From NCBI GenBank assembly GCA_004335835.1, contig RWJK01001320.1, forward strand, positions 133,490-197,489: 64,000 bases of DNA. Direction: 5' to 3'. Position 1 is the stretch's first letter. Each line of letters begins with the position of its first letter. Position numbers and translations under genes: made by a program. The notes under the pieces are model-generated. The model worked only from the letters and a program-made list of their open reading frames with translations. It had not been told where the DNA came from and ran no database searches. The DNA is from Scenedesmus sp. ARA3 (lineage: Eukaryota > Chlorophyta > Chlorophyceae > Sphaeropleales > Scenedesmaceae). This document shows positions 32,846-44,853 of this stretch, piece after piece.

Positions 32846-35137
32846 CTACTGTAGACCCTCGCCCATCGCTGCTGCTGCTGCTGCTGCTACTGCTGACAGC
32901 CCGTTGGCACCAGCCACTGGCGCACTAGCTGCTGCAGGAGACAGCAGCGTCTGCACAGAAGGTATGACAATGGTCTCTTCCAGATGCGCAGGAAGCTGCC
33001 CACCCAAGCTACACACCTGCAGGCAGGAGCAGGCACAGCAACCACAGGAGAACCAGTGTCAGCAGCCCACAGCCCTCAAGTCCACCAAAGATGACACAAG
33101 CTGCCACAAGGCCTCAGTGGCAAGACATGTTGCTGGGCACACTCAGCTTGCATGCCTGCGGCTGTTCCCAAGCAACAACAAACATGCAACACCCCTGGCA
33201 GCAGCACCGACACATGCAGCAAAAAGTTATAAACCCAGCCTGATCTTATTGTTGACATCCTTGATGATACAAACAAATCAGCGTACGCACCTGCTGCTTG
33301 AGGGCCTCCCTTTCACTGCTCAGCCGCTCAGCCTGCGCATGCAGCGCCACAAAGCGCTGCCGCAGCGCATCCTTCTCAGCCTTCAGCTGCTGGAACTCAA
33401 CCTCACGCTCCGCCAGCTGCTGCTGCAGCCCCTCGGCCTGCTCCGCCTTGCGGGCGCGGCTGCGGCGTGCCGCCTCCCTGTTGGACTGCTTGCGGCGCCA
33501 CTTGGCCAGCTCCTTGGGGTCCTGCAGCGCACCACAACAGCAAGAAGATACAGATAATGCTTCTCCAGCCGATTAATACAAATCTTGCTTCCTATGTTAA
33601 CAGGCAGGCAGGCAGGCAATGGGTGAAGTGCAGGCAGTAGGCAGGCAGGTACTCCCGCGCCAACTCAGCATGTAAGACGAGGCAGCAACACAGCGTACAA
33701 AGTGCCTGCAGGTACACCAGCCGGCAGGCACGGAAGCAAGTAGCACGCGCTCGTCCATTAACTAGGTGCAGAGCCAGGTGCCTTACCGTAGGCTCCTCCC
33801 CAATATCCTCATCATCAGCTGCAGCTGCAGCAGCGGCAGCAGCAGCAGCCGAGTTGCGCCCGCTGCCGCTGCGGCCAGCTCGAGCCCGTGCGCTGCCGCC
33901 GCCGCTGCCTGCTGCCGCTGCTGCTGCGTCATAGCCGGGTTCGGCTGACGCCGCTGCTGCTGCTGCGAGGGCTGCCAGCACTGCGGTGTGGTCCGGCTCA
34001 GCTGCTGCTGCTGCTGTCTGCTCAGCGTCTGCACGCCCACCCTCCTGCAGTGCAGTGCAGTGCAGCAATGAGTTGGCTTCAATCACGATGAAAACATATC
34101 TCCAGATGGGCAATGGCAACCAAAACCAGATGTGACGCACTTTCCTGCAAGCATCTGCAGGCATAGCAAGTACAGCAACTCCTCAAGGATGGTACAAAAG
34201 GCAAGTAGGTGCATGCCAGCATGTCACCAAGCATGTCACCAAGCATGTCACTAAGATGGGCAACGGCAACCAAACCAGATGTGATGAACTTTCCTGCAAG
34301 CAGTTGCAGTCATAGCAAGTACAGCAGCTCCTCAAGGATGGCACAAAAGACAAGTATGTGCATGCCAGCGCATGCAGGCGCATGCATGGCACCAAGCCTT
34401 CCTTGCTGATGCTCTGTTGAACAAGCAAGTATGACACACACCTCAGAGTTTGCTGCTGCAGCAGCAGCAGCTCGTGGCCTCTTCCTGCCAGCCAGCTGCT
34501 CCATGGCAGCTGCACGTGCTTGCTGCCGCACCCCCGGGGGCCCTACAGCTGCTGCTCCTGCTGCTGCTGAGGGCAGTTGAGCCCTTGATTGCCCTGCAGG
34601 TGCAGTTGCAGCTAGTTGAGCAAGTGGGTTGGCTGCTGGCGCTGCACTGCGAGGGCCTGCACTGCCAAGGGCACCCAGGCCGGCTGAGTGCAGCGCGCCA
34701 AAGCCTCCCAGCATTGCCTGCACAGAGAAAGAAACCAAAATGACACATATAAATTTTTATAAACAGCCACGGCTAGTGCTGAGCTCTGGCCTGCTGTACT
34801 GCACGGCCCGCATGCTCAGGGCCAGCACTGAGCTGGGTACTGCTGGTGGACAGAGGAACAGCACGGTAGGAGCTGCTTTCACAACTGTTAGCAGCTTTGG
34901 CGAGTATGCAGGCCATGTGCCGCTCATGCTGTCAGCAGCTGGCGATGACACGCTGTTGCGCCTCACCTGCCAAAGCTGCTGGGCCCCTTGCTGCTGTGCA
35001 GCCGCAGCACTCCTCCACAAGGGTTGGAAGTCTGCTTGCCACTCTTCCAGTATCTTTTGGCGGTCTTGCTCAGGAGCTGCTGCTATTGCTGCCGCTGCTG
35101 CGGCTGCCACGGCTGCTGCGGTGCTGTCAACATCCAT
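32846..35137 (-). CDS. bZIP transcription factor
   Basis: Predicted 368 residues. Exons: 35137-34967, 34717-34442, 34044-33787, 33521-33291, 33016-32846, all multiples of three. The basic region in exon 4 reads KWRRKQSNREAARRSRARK with the invariant Asn-x7-Arg (Asn ~249, Arg ~257). It is followed by Leu/hydrophobic heptads (QAEGLQQQLAEREVEFQQLK and onward), so it should dimerise and bind ACGT-type DNA like plant G-box factors. The rest is Ala/Gly/Ser-rich and probably disordered, with poly-Ala from GCA runs in exons 1, 3 and 5. A basic GRKRPR patch ends exon 2's low-complexity part. Intron 2 contains a 150-nt tandem duplication. The last exon was placed from its clear acceptor and non-random composition. 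It sits directly upstream of the SnRK2 gene on the same strand. Confidence 0.9.
34105..34369. repeat. Tandem ~115-bp duplication (period 150) in bZIP intron 2
   Basis: 34105-34220 and 34255-34369 match with few changes. Between them CATGTCACCAAG recurs three times. Wholly intronic. Confidence 0.85.
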
Positions 35138-35715
35138 GTGATGTGCTGCTACAGTCAGGTGCTGCAGCTGACCCCAGCAAAGCCCGACACTTACTGACTG
35201 CAGGTTCCTGTCGTCCAAGCAGCAGTACAAGCTACATATAATGCGTTTCGTCACGGCGTTGGTCGGCCACCTGTACAAGCTGGTTGAAGACAAAGTGCGG
35301 CACGGAGTAGCTGCCGGTGCGTTGAGACGCACAGCAGCGTTGCAGCGGTGTTTTTTCAAAGTGAATGTTGCATTCCCTCACTGCATGCCACTCCGAAAGT
35401 TTCAGGGCGCCTTCGACGTGAGCTCTGCTAACTAAGACGCTGTCTGACAGATACTGTGTTATGCGGGAAAACTGGTCATGACAAAGCCCCCACGCAGAGC
35501 TACTGCACCGTGTGGCACCTTCAGATGTTATCTGATGGTTGGATCTGCTGGACGCATCATCACCACTGCTGCTCCTGCTGTTGCCACTGCTGCTGACTCA
35601 GTGATGTGCAGCTGCTCCAGAAGAGTTTGTGTGGATGCGCCTTGCTTACTCTAGTTTAAGACCACATGCAGTAGTGTCCAGCAGGAAGTAGGCTTGATGT
35701 GCCTTTGCCTACACC
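35138..35715. promoter_or_regulatory. Divergent promoter region, bZIP / CWC2
   Basis: 578 bp between two divergent start codons; promoters of both must lie here. No TATA box stands out. Confidence 0.5.
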
Positions 35716-38005
35716 ATGGAGGAGCAGCCAGCAGTGGACCCACAGCAAAACTTGGACAGGCCAGCGCGCAAGCAGGTGCGTGCTTAATGCATGTGAATTT
35801 TGGGCAAACCATGCAGCTGATTCACACTGCTGTTGCATTGATGACAGTCCTTCAACAGGACAACCAAACCAGCTGCAGCACCGCCCACTCAGCAATGTGT
35901 GCTTGTGCTGGCTGTGATCCGCAGCTTGCGTGCAGCGCACTAAACAGTGACCCCTGCAGCTGTCAGCTTGTCTGTGCACACCTGTGTTGCACGCTTCTTC
36001 TTCCAGCTCCTTGCAGGAATGGTGGTTTTTTAAGTTCGGCGGCATTCTGCTTAGCCACCATCTGGCAGTCCACCAAGCAAGCTGCAGCTCTTCATGCATC
36101 AATCCAGCAGCTGCATTGCTGCAGACGCTTGCCATATCACATGCACCGTCACATGCATCCTTTACAGCTATGCAGACTGCTCCTCAAGCTCAGCATGTGT
36201 GTGGGGTGTGTGCACAGGTGCCCGGGCCCATCACATCTGACAAGAGCAGTAGTGAGGTCAACATCTGGTCAGGGCGCCGCGTGGGCCCCAGGCCGGATGG
36301 CGCCAGTAGAGCTGATAGGAAGAGGCAGCCATCACAGTACCGCTGCCACCCAGCAACAGATGCTGGAAAGACGCGCGGCAGTGAGGGCCAGATTAACACC
36401 TTCTGCCTCTTCTTCGCCAAGTAAGTGCGGCAGCGTGCGCATATATGCGCAGGTGTGTGTACAGCATGTAGTTGATGCAGCAGCAGTTGCCAGCCAGCTG
36501 CAGTGCAGTGCTGATGTAGTGAGCAGGGCGCACACCGTGCAGCACCTGGAAGCACATTCAAACCCCTGGTTGGTGTGCACCTCCTAGCCTGGACACATCC
36601 TGTGGCCTTTGCACCCCGGCTCATGACTGCTGTGCCGCACCGCCTGCTGCGTGCTGCCGCCAGGGGCATGTGCTACGAGGGCTCCGCCTGCACCTTCCTG
36701 CACAGGCTGCCCACTGCAGCAGACAACGCAGCCATGGAGCGGGACACCAGTAGGGACATCTTTGGGCGGGACAAGATGCCAGACGGCATGGACAACCGCA
36801 AGGGTGCAGGCTCGTACGACAGGTAGGTAGGGGCAATTGCTGGCAAGCAGCGCGCGTTAGCCGTGCTTGAAGCTGTATGTAGAATAAGGGAGATGAAGGC
36901 CTGTTGAGCAATTCACATCAGGGACAGGATACATCATCCTGCCCCAGATCATTGTAATAGGCAATGCGGGTGCGGGGAAAAGTCGGCCAGAGGCTTCAAC
37001 TTCCGCTGTGGCTGCAAACAGGGTCATGCTACCCGTCTAAACGTATCTGGCCGCACTTTAACCGCCTGGTCTTGTGCTCCCCCCACCACCAACCAAACAC
37101 TCCACTTCCCCCAGGGACATGACAACGCTGTACGTAAACTATGGCGGCGCGGGGCACTACGCCGCACAGCAGCTGCGCCACATGCTGCTGCAGGACTTTG
37201 GCTGCTTTGGCCCTGTGCGCAGCATCCACATCGTGCCCTCCAAGACCATTGCCTTTATTCGCTTCCACTGGCGTGCCTCGGCTGAGTTTGCCAAGGAAGC
37301 CATGGACGGGCAGTGCCTGCGGGAGTCCAAGATGCATGAGGTGGGTGGGCAGCTGCATGCTGATGTGGCAGGCTGATGCATTTTTAGCTATCCAATGGGT
37401 TGCATGGCTGTTGAACGAGGCAGTCCAAGTGGTTTTGCTTGCTCTTGTGCCAAACTGCATGGCTCGCATGGCTGTTTAATATGGTGCCAGATTGTGGCAG
37501 ATGTCGGCAAGCAGTGCCAGCGCAAAAGGTGTTTTGCAGCGCACATTTTTGCCCGTCCTTGCAGCAGCTCCCCCTGCTGATGCTGCCTGCAGTTGCATGA
37601 GCAGCGGCCGTTTGTGTTTGGCTGCATACTCATTGCACACCTTGTCCCATACTTGTGCTGCTGCTCAGGTGCTGGCAGTGCGCTGGGCCAATGACGACCC
37701 AAACCCCACAGCAGTAATCAACAAGCGGCGCCAAGCGCTTGATGCAGTAGAGTCAGCAGCTCTAGCAGCATGGGATGCTCTACCGCCAGAGGAGAAGCGT
37801 GCAAGGCTTGCTGTTGCACAGCAGGCCCGAGCGCGCAAGGTGTCTGCTGTGGCAGCTGCAATGCCAGAGTTTCTGCTGCAGGGCAGCGGGGGTGCAGACA
37901 TGCTGCAAGGAAGCAGCAGCAGGCAACAGTTTGACGACTGGCGAGGGATACCAGGCAGAGAGCTAGAGCAGCAGCAGCAGCAGCAGCATGAATTGGCTCA
38001 AAATG

Positions 38006-38042
<37 letters not shown>

Positions 38043-38378
38043 AGTGGAAGGCAGCTGGACAGAGTACTATGCTGCAAACCCAGAGGCGGCTGCACAGTGG
38101 CATCACTACTACAGCCAGCAGCAGCAGCAGCAGCAGCAGCAGCAAGAGCCAAGCCAGCAACGCGCCTGGTATGAGGGCTGGAGGCAGCGGCACCGGCCAG
38201 AAGTTGGCAGTGGCCAAGCCGCTGCAGCTGCTGCTGCTGCTGCTGCTGCTGCTGGCAGCAGTGACGACGCAGCTGCAGGTTCTGGCGAGGCTGCTGGTGC
38301 TGGTGCCAGCGGTGGGCTGGGGCTGCTGGCTGGGTACGGCAGCGGCAGCGAGTCAGATGACGAGCAGCCGGGAGAGAC

Positions 38379-38424
<46 letters not shown>

Positions 38425-38505
38425 TTGCCGCCGCAGCAGCACGGCTCTGCGCCTGATTCACAGCAACGGCCATCATCCGAGCAGCATGAGCCGTCGGATT
38501 CGTGA
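35716..38505 (+). CDS. CWC2: Pre-mRNA splicing factor CWC2 / RBM22
   Basis: Predicted 494-residue spliceosome protein that contacts U6 and the pre-mRNA to help form the catalytic centre. Exons: 35716-35775, 36218-36420, 36664-36822, 37115-37340, 37669-38505. After a short start it has the Torus segment EVNIWSGRR with TDAGKTRGSEGQINTF, then a CCCH zinc finger C-x7-C-x5-C-x3-H (CLFFAKGMCYEGSACTFLH). DTSRDIFGRDK and KGAGSYDRDMTTLYVNY link to an RRM ending VLAVRWANDDPNP. These are CWC2 hallmarks. The last exon adds ~240 residues of Gln/Ala/Ser-rich sequence with three or more poly-Gln runs, not part of yeast CWC2 and likely disordered. Compared with typical RRMs, RNP1 is weak (KTIAFIRFH), as in the family. 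Confidence 0.93.
37964..38424 (+). repeat. Cluster of CAG/CTG runs in CWC2 exon 5
   Basis: At least five triplet runs (about 37967-37986, 38010-38039, 38115-38144, 38222-38253, 38381-38423) code poly-Gln or poly-Ala depending on phase. Confidence 0.9.
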
Positions 38506-40506
38506 TGACAAGCTGATGGTTGTTGACAACGTTGTGTTGCCTGCTCGCGTCGCTCTGTTCTGTGCCAGCACACACGTATAGTGGGCCACTATTAGTGGCG
38601 GTAGCTTCTGTGGACTGCTTTCAAGATAGTGCCTGGCAACAATGAGTTGAGCCTTCCTGATAGTCATTCTGTTGTTACAAGGGGCGAAACTGAGAGCAGC
38701 GCTAGCCAAACCAGCACTGCTAGTGGGTGACCAACCCCAAGGATTGTGAAACAACTGGCTGAGTAGCATCTACCAGACTCAGTGCACTCGCGGCTGCATC
38801 ATCACCGAGCACACACGTCCAGCTGCATCCCTGACTAATCGTCACTGCGAAGGCTGCAACTCTACCACCGCAGTCATCGTCGCATGGTACTGCTAGTGCC
38901 TGCGACTCTTATTAGCTTGACACCACCGCCCAATCATACATAGTGGCAGCCTGCTGGCAGCCCAACACTGGGCACCGAGCCGACCATGCAGTTGCAAATG
39001 TAGCCAGCTAGCCTACCTAAAGCTGCAGCACCACGCATGCAGCGCTTGCCAGCTTGCGACTGTGCACCATGCTGCACTGCGTGACATCACAACAGCACCG
39101 TACAGCAGAGAATAAAGTACACACGGCGGCCAAGCATCATGCTCCTGCTCTGCTCAGCACGCCGACGTCTGAATGCGTGGCATCTGGTTTGTACGTCTGC
39201 GTCAAACCCAAGCAACACTGCACTGCTGTCAGGCGCAAGAGTATGTCGCATGTGGCAGCCCCACATGCTTGCAACAAGAATCAACCCTGCAGCATACAAG
39301 AGTATACAACACACTGGGAGCCGCTGCTGAGTACACTCAAACAGCACGCAATGCAACGTGGTACAGCATGCAGATGAAATTGCGCTGAGCTTGATTGGCC
39401 CAGACCAAATGCATGAGGAATTTGTGTGGCTGCTCACTTTTTGTGGGCTATTTCAACCCTCCAGGGCGCGCCAAGCAACCCACTGTGCACCATGCAAAGC
39501 GGGTTTGCCACCACTTTCAGTTGACAACCCTGACCTGAGCACGATGCAGCAGCTGCCGTGGCATCAATAGCCAACAGCACCAGTCGGGTCACATCCCCTC
39601 GCAGGCGCTGCAATGCAGAGCACCACACACACATGCAGGACCAGCAGCACCGGCAGTAATCACTGACACACTGTTGTCAAATGACTGCTCCACACAAATT
39701 CATACACACAAGCCTCCTGCACACTAAACTGCCATGACAACCAAATGATCAAATTTTGACGCACCCAGAAGCCTTCCACAGTGCTGACCATGATCCCTCA
39801 GCCGCCCCAGGCAAAGCGTATGCTTGGCAGCCAAATGAGGCTCCAGCACAGTCAACATGCACAACTCTAGAGCTGTGCGCAGAGATACACCTCAACGCCG
39901 TCAACCCGGCGCCAGTGACGACCCACAAGCCGGGTCAGCCTTTGGCGCGTATACAGCCATGTGCCTGTGTTCGAGGCACCGTTGGCAATGGTTGTTTGTG
40001 CACACAGCTCTTGAATCGACTGGCAGGGACTTCACTGCTTCCTAGCCCATGGCTGGCACTTCGAGGTAAGCAGGCAAGACATTCACCGTATGCAGAGGCA
40101 CCCACAGCACACACGCCGCCACAGACCTCGCATAGGCACTGACAGCTGCAAGTAGCCGCCTGTAACTCCTCGCCCCTAACAATGAGTACCGCCCAGGTGC
40201 TGGCTGCAGCAGCAGCACACAGCAGCGGACAGTTTTCATTCAACAGAGTTCACATGCAAGGGCGTGCTGAATGCACGCCTTTGCATTATAGCTGTAATGT
40301 TAGCGCGTTCCGACCAGAGCATCATGAGCACAGCCGCCAACCAACGTCAGCAGCAAGTGCAGAGCTGGTCTGAGAACGGCAACAACAGCACGCGGCATGC
40401 AAACTGTGACCAGTGACAAACAGAACTGGCAGGCCTACGCACAGAAATACAAGTAACAGCTGGCAATGGCTGCTGTCAGGAGCCAAGCAGGGCCAGCCTC
40501 TCTCTG
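38506..40506. other. 2-kb intergenic region after CWC2
   Basis: No exon with family resemblance. Open frames of 60-130 codons exist but read like chance frames. Confidence 0.45.
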
Positions 40507-41092
40507 CTAGCTCACGCCTGCACAAAAAAGCATAGCGTACATGGGGCACAAGCGCAAGCAGAAAGAAGCACAGTGCGCATAGAAGCAGCTGCAGGTACAG
40601 TAGCAGGTCGCACAGGCTGTGCCATTGTCGGGTGCCATGGCTTTTGCCTTGGGGACATGCGCCTCAATGGCAAACACAGCCAGCAGTGCAACCAAACCAA
40701 CCTGCAGACCATGGAATAGTAGTACAGACAACGTACATGTCCAGGGCACAGGAGTACCAATCAAACCCCTGCTGCTCTGTCAGGCAATCACACCAACTGC
40801 CATTGTATCCAGCTCACATGCAAACCAGCAGCTGCCAGCCAGCAGGAGGCCTGCTGATTGGCAAACAAACAAAGTGCGGTAGCACCTGCTGCCGCTGCCC
40901 CGATCACAAAGCAGGAACATGTGTCCAGTTTGTGCTGACAAGCAGTAGGCAGCATGCTGCAGCAGCAGGGCTAGCTAGTTGGCTATAAGCACAAGCAATA
41001 CATCGGAGCAGCTGCCTACAGCCACACCAAACTAACATGCGTGCCGTTGTCCACCTTACAGCCCGCCCACGGCAACGCAAAAAGAACAGCAT
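40507..41092 (-). CDS. Doubtful small secreted Cys-rich protein
   Basis: Possible 75-residue two-exon gene: 41092-41060 and 40701-40507. Exon 1 gives a basic start (MLFFLRCRGRA), exon 2 a hydrophobic core (VGLVALLAVFAIEA) then nine Cys in the last ~35 residues (ACATCYCTCSCFYAHC and onward). The donor GTAAGG, the acceptor CTGCAG and the frame agree, and the layout is signal peptide plus Cys-rich domain. Against it: TGC is so common in this genome that chance frames are also Cys-rich, and the donor contains TGTAA, which may be the cathepsin Z poly(A) signal. No family recognised. Confidence 0.3.
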
Positions 41093-41305
41093 TGCTCGCT
41101 CTCTCGTGTTTGAAGTACACAGGTTCTAATGCCCCTGCCCCTGCATACACGGTGCCGCTGCACCCTGCCCCCTCAGCATCCCCTTGATGCTTGCCAGATC
41201 ACTCCCAGATCAAACACGCTGAAACTCTGGACCTCCGGATGATACTAACGCTGCAACATACAATCTGTTGATCTGTGTCACTGCTAGATGAAACATTCAA
41301 ACGGA

Positions 41306-44028
41306 TCAGAAGCTGCCAAAGCCGCGCATGCTGTGGCCTTGGCGCCTCGCAAAGCCAGGCAGCATGCCCTGCAGGCGCAGCGCGGCAGCCTCAAACACAT
41401 TCATCCTCGCCGCCTGCTCAGCTGCTGCCTCCTCAGCACTGGGGAAGCCCAGGTTTGCGGCATCCTCCCAGCCCTCAACCACACCAAAAGCACAGTCGCT
41501 CTCAATGCCCAGGTTGTACTTGTCACCGGTGCCATCCTTGAAGGCGCTGGTGACGAGGCGGAAGAAGCCGCTCTCACCCCACGGCTCGCCCTGCAGCAGC
41601 AGCAGCAGCAGCAACAGCAACAGCAGCAGCAGCAAGCATAAGGTATTGCAACGCCAGGAGTACTGCAGTTCAGCTAGTGCTGGCCAGCTGCATATGTCAC
41701 AGGTTTGCGCAGCTAAGCACGTGCAGGATGCATGCCACCGGGCCACAGTTGCAAGCAGGCCCATCTGTGCTGCTTGCGCCGGCCGCTGCCTGCAGCTGTG
41801 CGTCAGCAAACTGCCAATTTGTCATGTTCTTTGTACATTTCAGTACCCATTTCATGCAGCGCGGGCGTGGCGCCACCCACCCATGAGTTGCGGATGATCC
41901 AGTACTCGACGCCGTCCTCCACGCCCCAGCCCACCACAGACACCACGTGGTTGAGGTGCACCTTCTTCACCGCCTCGGCATACACGCCACCCTTGTACCT
42001 GCAGCAGCAGCAGCAGCAGCGCCGTGCAAGCAGACTCAGCGCTGTACACCTTGCATGCTACGTCAGAGAGCATCCGGCGCCCGGTTTGTGAGCAGCTCAG
42101 TCGCACCAGTACCCGCTAGCAGCCCTGATACATCACGAGCATCGCTGCTCACTTGTCGAGCGCATCTGTGGCGTAAATGGAGCAGGAGATGGGCCCGCGC
42201 GCGTGAATCTCCGCCTTCATCTGCTGCCTGCCCTGCAGCCGCCCGTGCTGGCTGACCACCAGGCGCTTGTAGTCGTACACAGGCTCACAGGCGCCAGCAG
42301 GGTCACAAGTGAAGCACTGATGCTTGGGGTTGCACTACAGTGCGGGATAGGGCGCAGCAAAATAGGGGGCGGGGTGGGCGTGTTTCAGGTTGATGCGGGG
42401 GTTTGGAGCAGAGAAAGGAGAGGTGTGGCATTCAGCAACATGAGCAGGTTAGCTGCCTCCGTAGGCGGCTCAGGTATCGTAGTGCATCACTTTGCAAGCA
42501 CGGAGCGCATTGCAGCAACAGCACCGCTGCGTTGCATGCCAGTGACCGCATGCCGACAACAACACAACCACTGCACGCTGTTGCAACAGCCCACCTTTTG
42601 GTTCATTGCCACAAAGGTGTTGCAGGTGTCCACTGGGATGCCATGCTTTGCTGCATACATGTACACAAACTTGTCGTCACCGCCGTCACCGCAGCTGCCT
42701 GCGTCGCCGCAGTCGATAACATTCTGCACGGACAGCAGCGCTGACGGCCACACACCCTGCGCAATAGCATCAGCATCAGCAGCAGATGGCGCAGTTTCAA
42801 CACACTGTCTTGTGGCCATTGACATGCATGTGAATGTGATGAAGTGGCATGGGCAGCAATGCACAATGGTTGAAAGTGCCAGCAAGGTTCAGCGGACATC
42901 ACTGTGATATAGCTGGCTGCCTTGTTGTCAGCAGTGCAGCCGGTGCCTGCACCAGACATAACAACACCAGCAGTATATCCAGCACGCACCTTGCGTGCAA
43001 TGTTGACGCGGTCAGCCAGGGCACTGGTGCTGGCAAAGGCCCAGCAGCCGCCACTGCAGCAGCAACACCCACAGCACAATTCAAGAATCAGCAAATCGCT
43101 CAACAGGAGTGTTGTTGGCTGGTTGCGCTTGTAATCATAGTAGCAGCCAACCGATTCAATGCCAAGGTCCTGCCGCACAGGTCGTGGCATGCCCCGCAAC
43201 AGTCAGGTGTCACTCTGATGCTGTGATGCATGCAAGCATGACTGTGTTCTGGCTGGTCCAATTGAAACTGCTCACAGGCACTCACCAGTACTGAGGGACT
43301 GCAACAGACCAAAAACAGCACGGGACGGTGCAGTGCAGCGGGCAGAGTCAGTTGTTGGCAAAGCCTTGTAGGGTTCTGGCAGCATGCTTGCAGCAGCAAC
43401 TGCTCCAAGATCTGCTCAAGGCTAGCACTGCAGGACAGTGTTGATGCCAAGATCGTGCATCACATGCTGTTTATAGCAGTTGTAACTCACTGTGTTGGTT
43501 GCGCGTGATGCTCATGTAGCTTGTGCCGTTCACATTGCGCCTGTGCAAGCAAACGCATCGGCGCATGTGACAGCGGCAGCAGCAGCCACAGCAGCTGAGT
43601 CAGCAACAGCAGCAGCCGCTTGCAGGCTCCTCAGGCCCCGATGTACATCGAAACTGGCGCAACAATGCTACTGCTGCTGATCATGGGCGAATAAACGGTG
43701 CATGTGGCAGCGGGCGCTGCCTCAAGCCGTTGTTGCTGCTCACCAATCCCAATGCTCCGGCAGATCAGCCTCGTCTGTCACCTCGTGTGGCCTGGGGCCA
43801 GTGCTGCATGCCGAAACAAACGGTGCGGGTAGTTTAGCACGCGACAATCTCAGGGTGGTGCATAATTGCCCGATGAAGCGCTCGCACGCACATCAACTCC
43901 TGGTAGTCCAACCGTGGACTCAGGCTGACGCCATACTTGCTTGGTCCGCTTTCTGGAACGATTCTCAGTGCTGTGACCAGCCCGATGCAGGCAAGCAAGG
44001 CCAAAGCTCTGGTGATGGTGTTGCGCAT
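41306..44028 (-). CDS. CTSZ: Cathepsin Z/X-like cysteine protease (peptidase C1A)
   Basis: Predicted 356-residue lysosomal/vacuolar carboxypeptidase of the papain family. Exons: 44028-43892, 43803-43744, 43540-43491, 43298-43286 (13 nt), 43053-42990, 42756-42595, 42334-42153, 41998-41881, 41590-41306. Exon 1 has a signal peptide (residues ~1-20) and a short propeptide without the ERFNIN motif, as expected for cathepsin Z. Conserved blocks: [38 protein letters not shown] (catalytic Cys ~90), [35 protein letters not shown] (His ~240) and [14 protein letters not shown] (Asn ~260). The HIP mini-loop is the cathepsin Z signature. After the usual end (ESDCAFG) it runs on for ~58 Ala/Glu-rich residues not in the animal enzyme. 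Confidence 0.93.
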
Positions 44029-44853
44029 TGTTGCTGCTAGCGTTGCTATCTGTCAGATCACCTACTCTCAGACTGTTGCACTCGCTGTTCTGCCTGCGTA
44101 CTGATCTTGCTACAAGTACACCACGGCCCAGATGCAAGCAGAGCTCCCCAGAAAAACCCTACTCACCCGTTCCAATTCCAGCGATATCCGCCGTTGTGGC
44201 TTGAACAACTCAAGCAGTTGCAAGCTTATGTGCTTTTTGTGCCATCATCTTGCATTTCCAGGCGGGAATACGGGCACCAATGTCATGACTGATCAGCATT
44301 GTTGACTGTTGTTGCAGGGTGGCCGGGAGGCGTCTAGCAGTGCCTGTGGGTACGCATTGCTTTGACAGGGAATACAGCTGAGTGTAACACGTCGTGAAGG
44401 CTTTGCAAGAGTGGTTAACGCACTGCGGTGTAGATTCATCAGTGCCACTTGTCACTCCCCTCTGGCAGCGTCACTGCAAGTGCAGTCTGCCTCTGCACCT
44501 GTCACACCACAAAGTCACCGGGTTGGCACAGAAAGAGACTGCATATCAATTTTCAGCACCTCGAATCGTTTTTCAACAGTGCAGGCGATGCCTGTGTTGC
44601 ATCTCGTGTGTCCACTTGTTCTTAGAGCTCCAGTTGACATGTGACATGTGCAATTACCAGGCATGCTCTGCCGCTACAAGACTGCCGCTGGCTTCACCGC
44701 GTGTATATAAACCATGAGTTTGGAACAGCAAACATGTTCATGCTATACTTTTTGAGCTTCCTCGTGCTAACTTGCAAGTCCTCTCACTCCGCCAATCCCG
44801 TGTGTCCCCAGCGTCTCGACTCATCAGGCTCGCTCGCCCTGGATTTGGATACG
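44029..44853. promoter_or_regulatory. Divergent promoter region, cathepsin Z / pirin
   Basis: 825 bp between divergent starts. A TATATAAA element at 44704-44711 suits the pirin gene. Confidence 0.5.
44704..44711 (+). promoter_or_regulatory. Candidate TATA box of the pirin gene
   Basis: TATATAAA, 143 nt before the pirin ATG; would give a 5' UTR near 110 nt. Confidence 0.45.
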
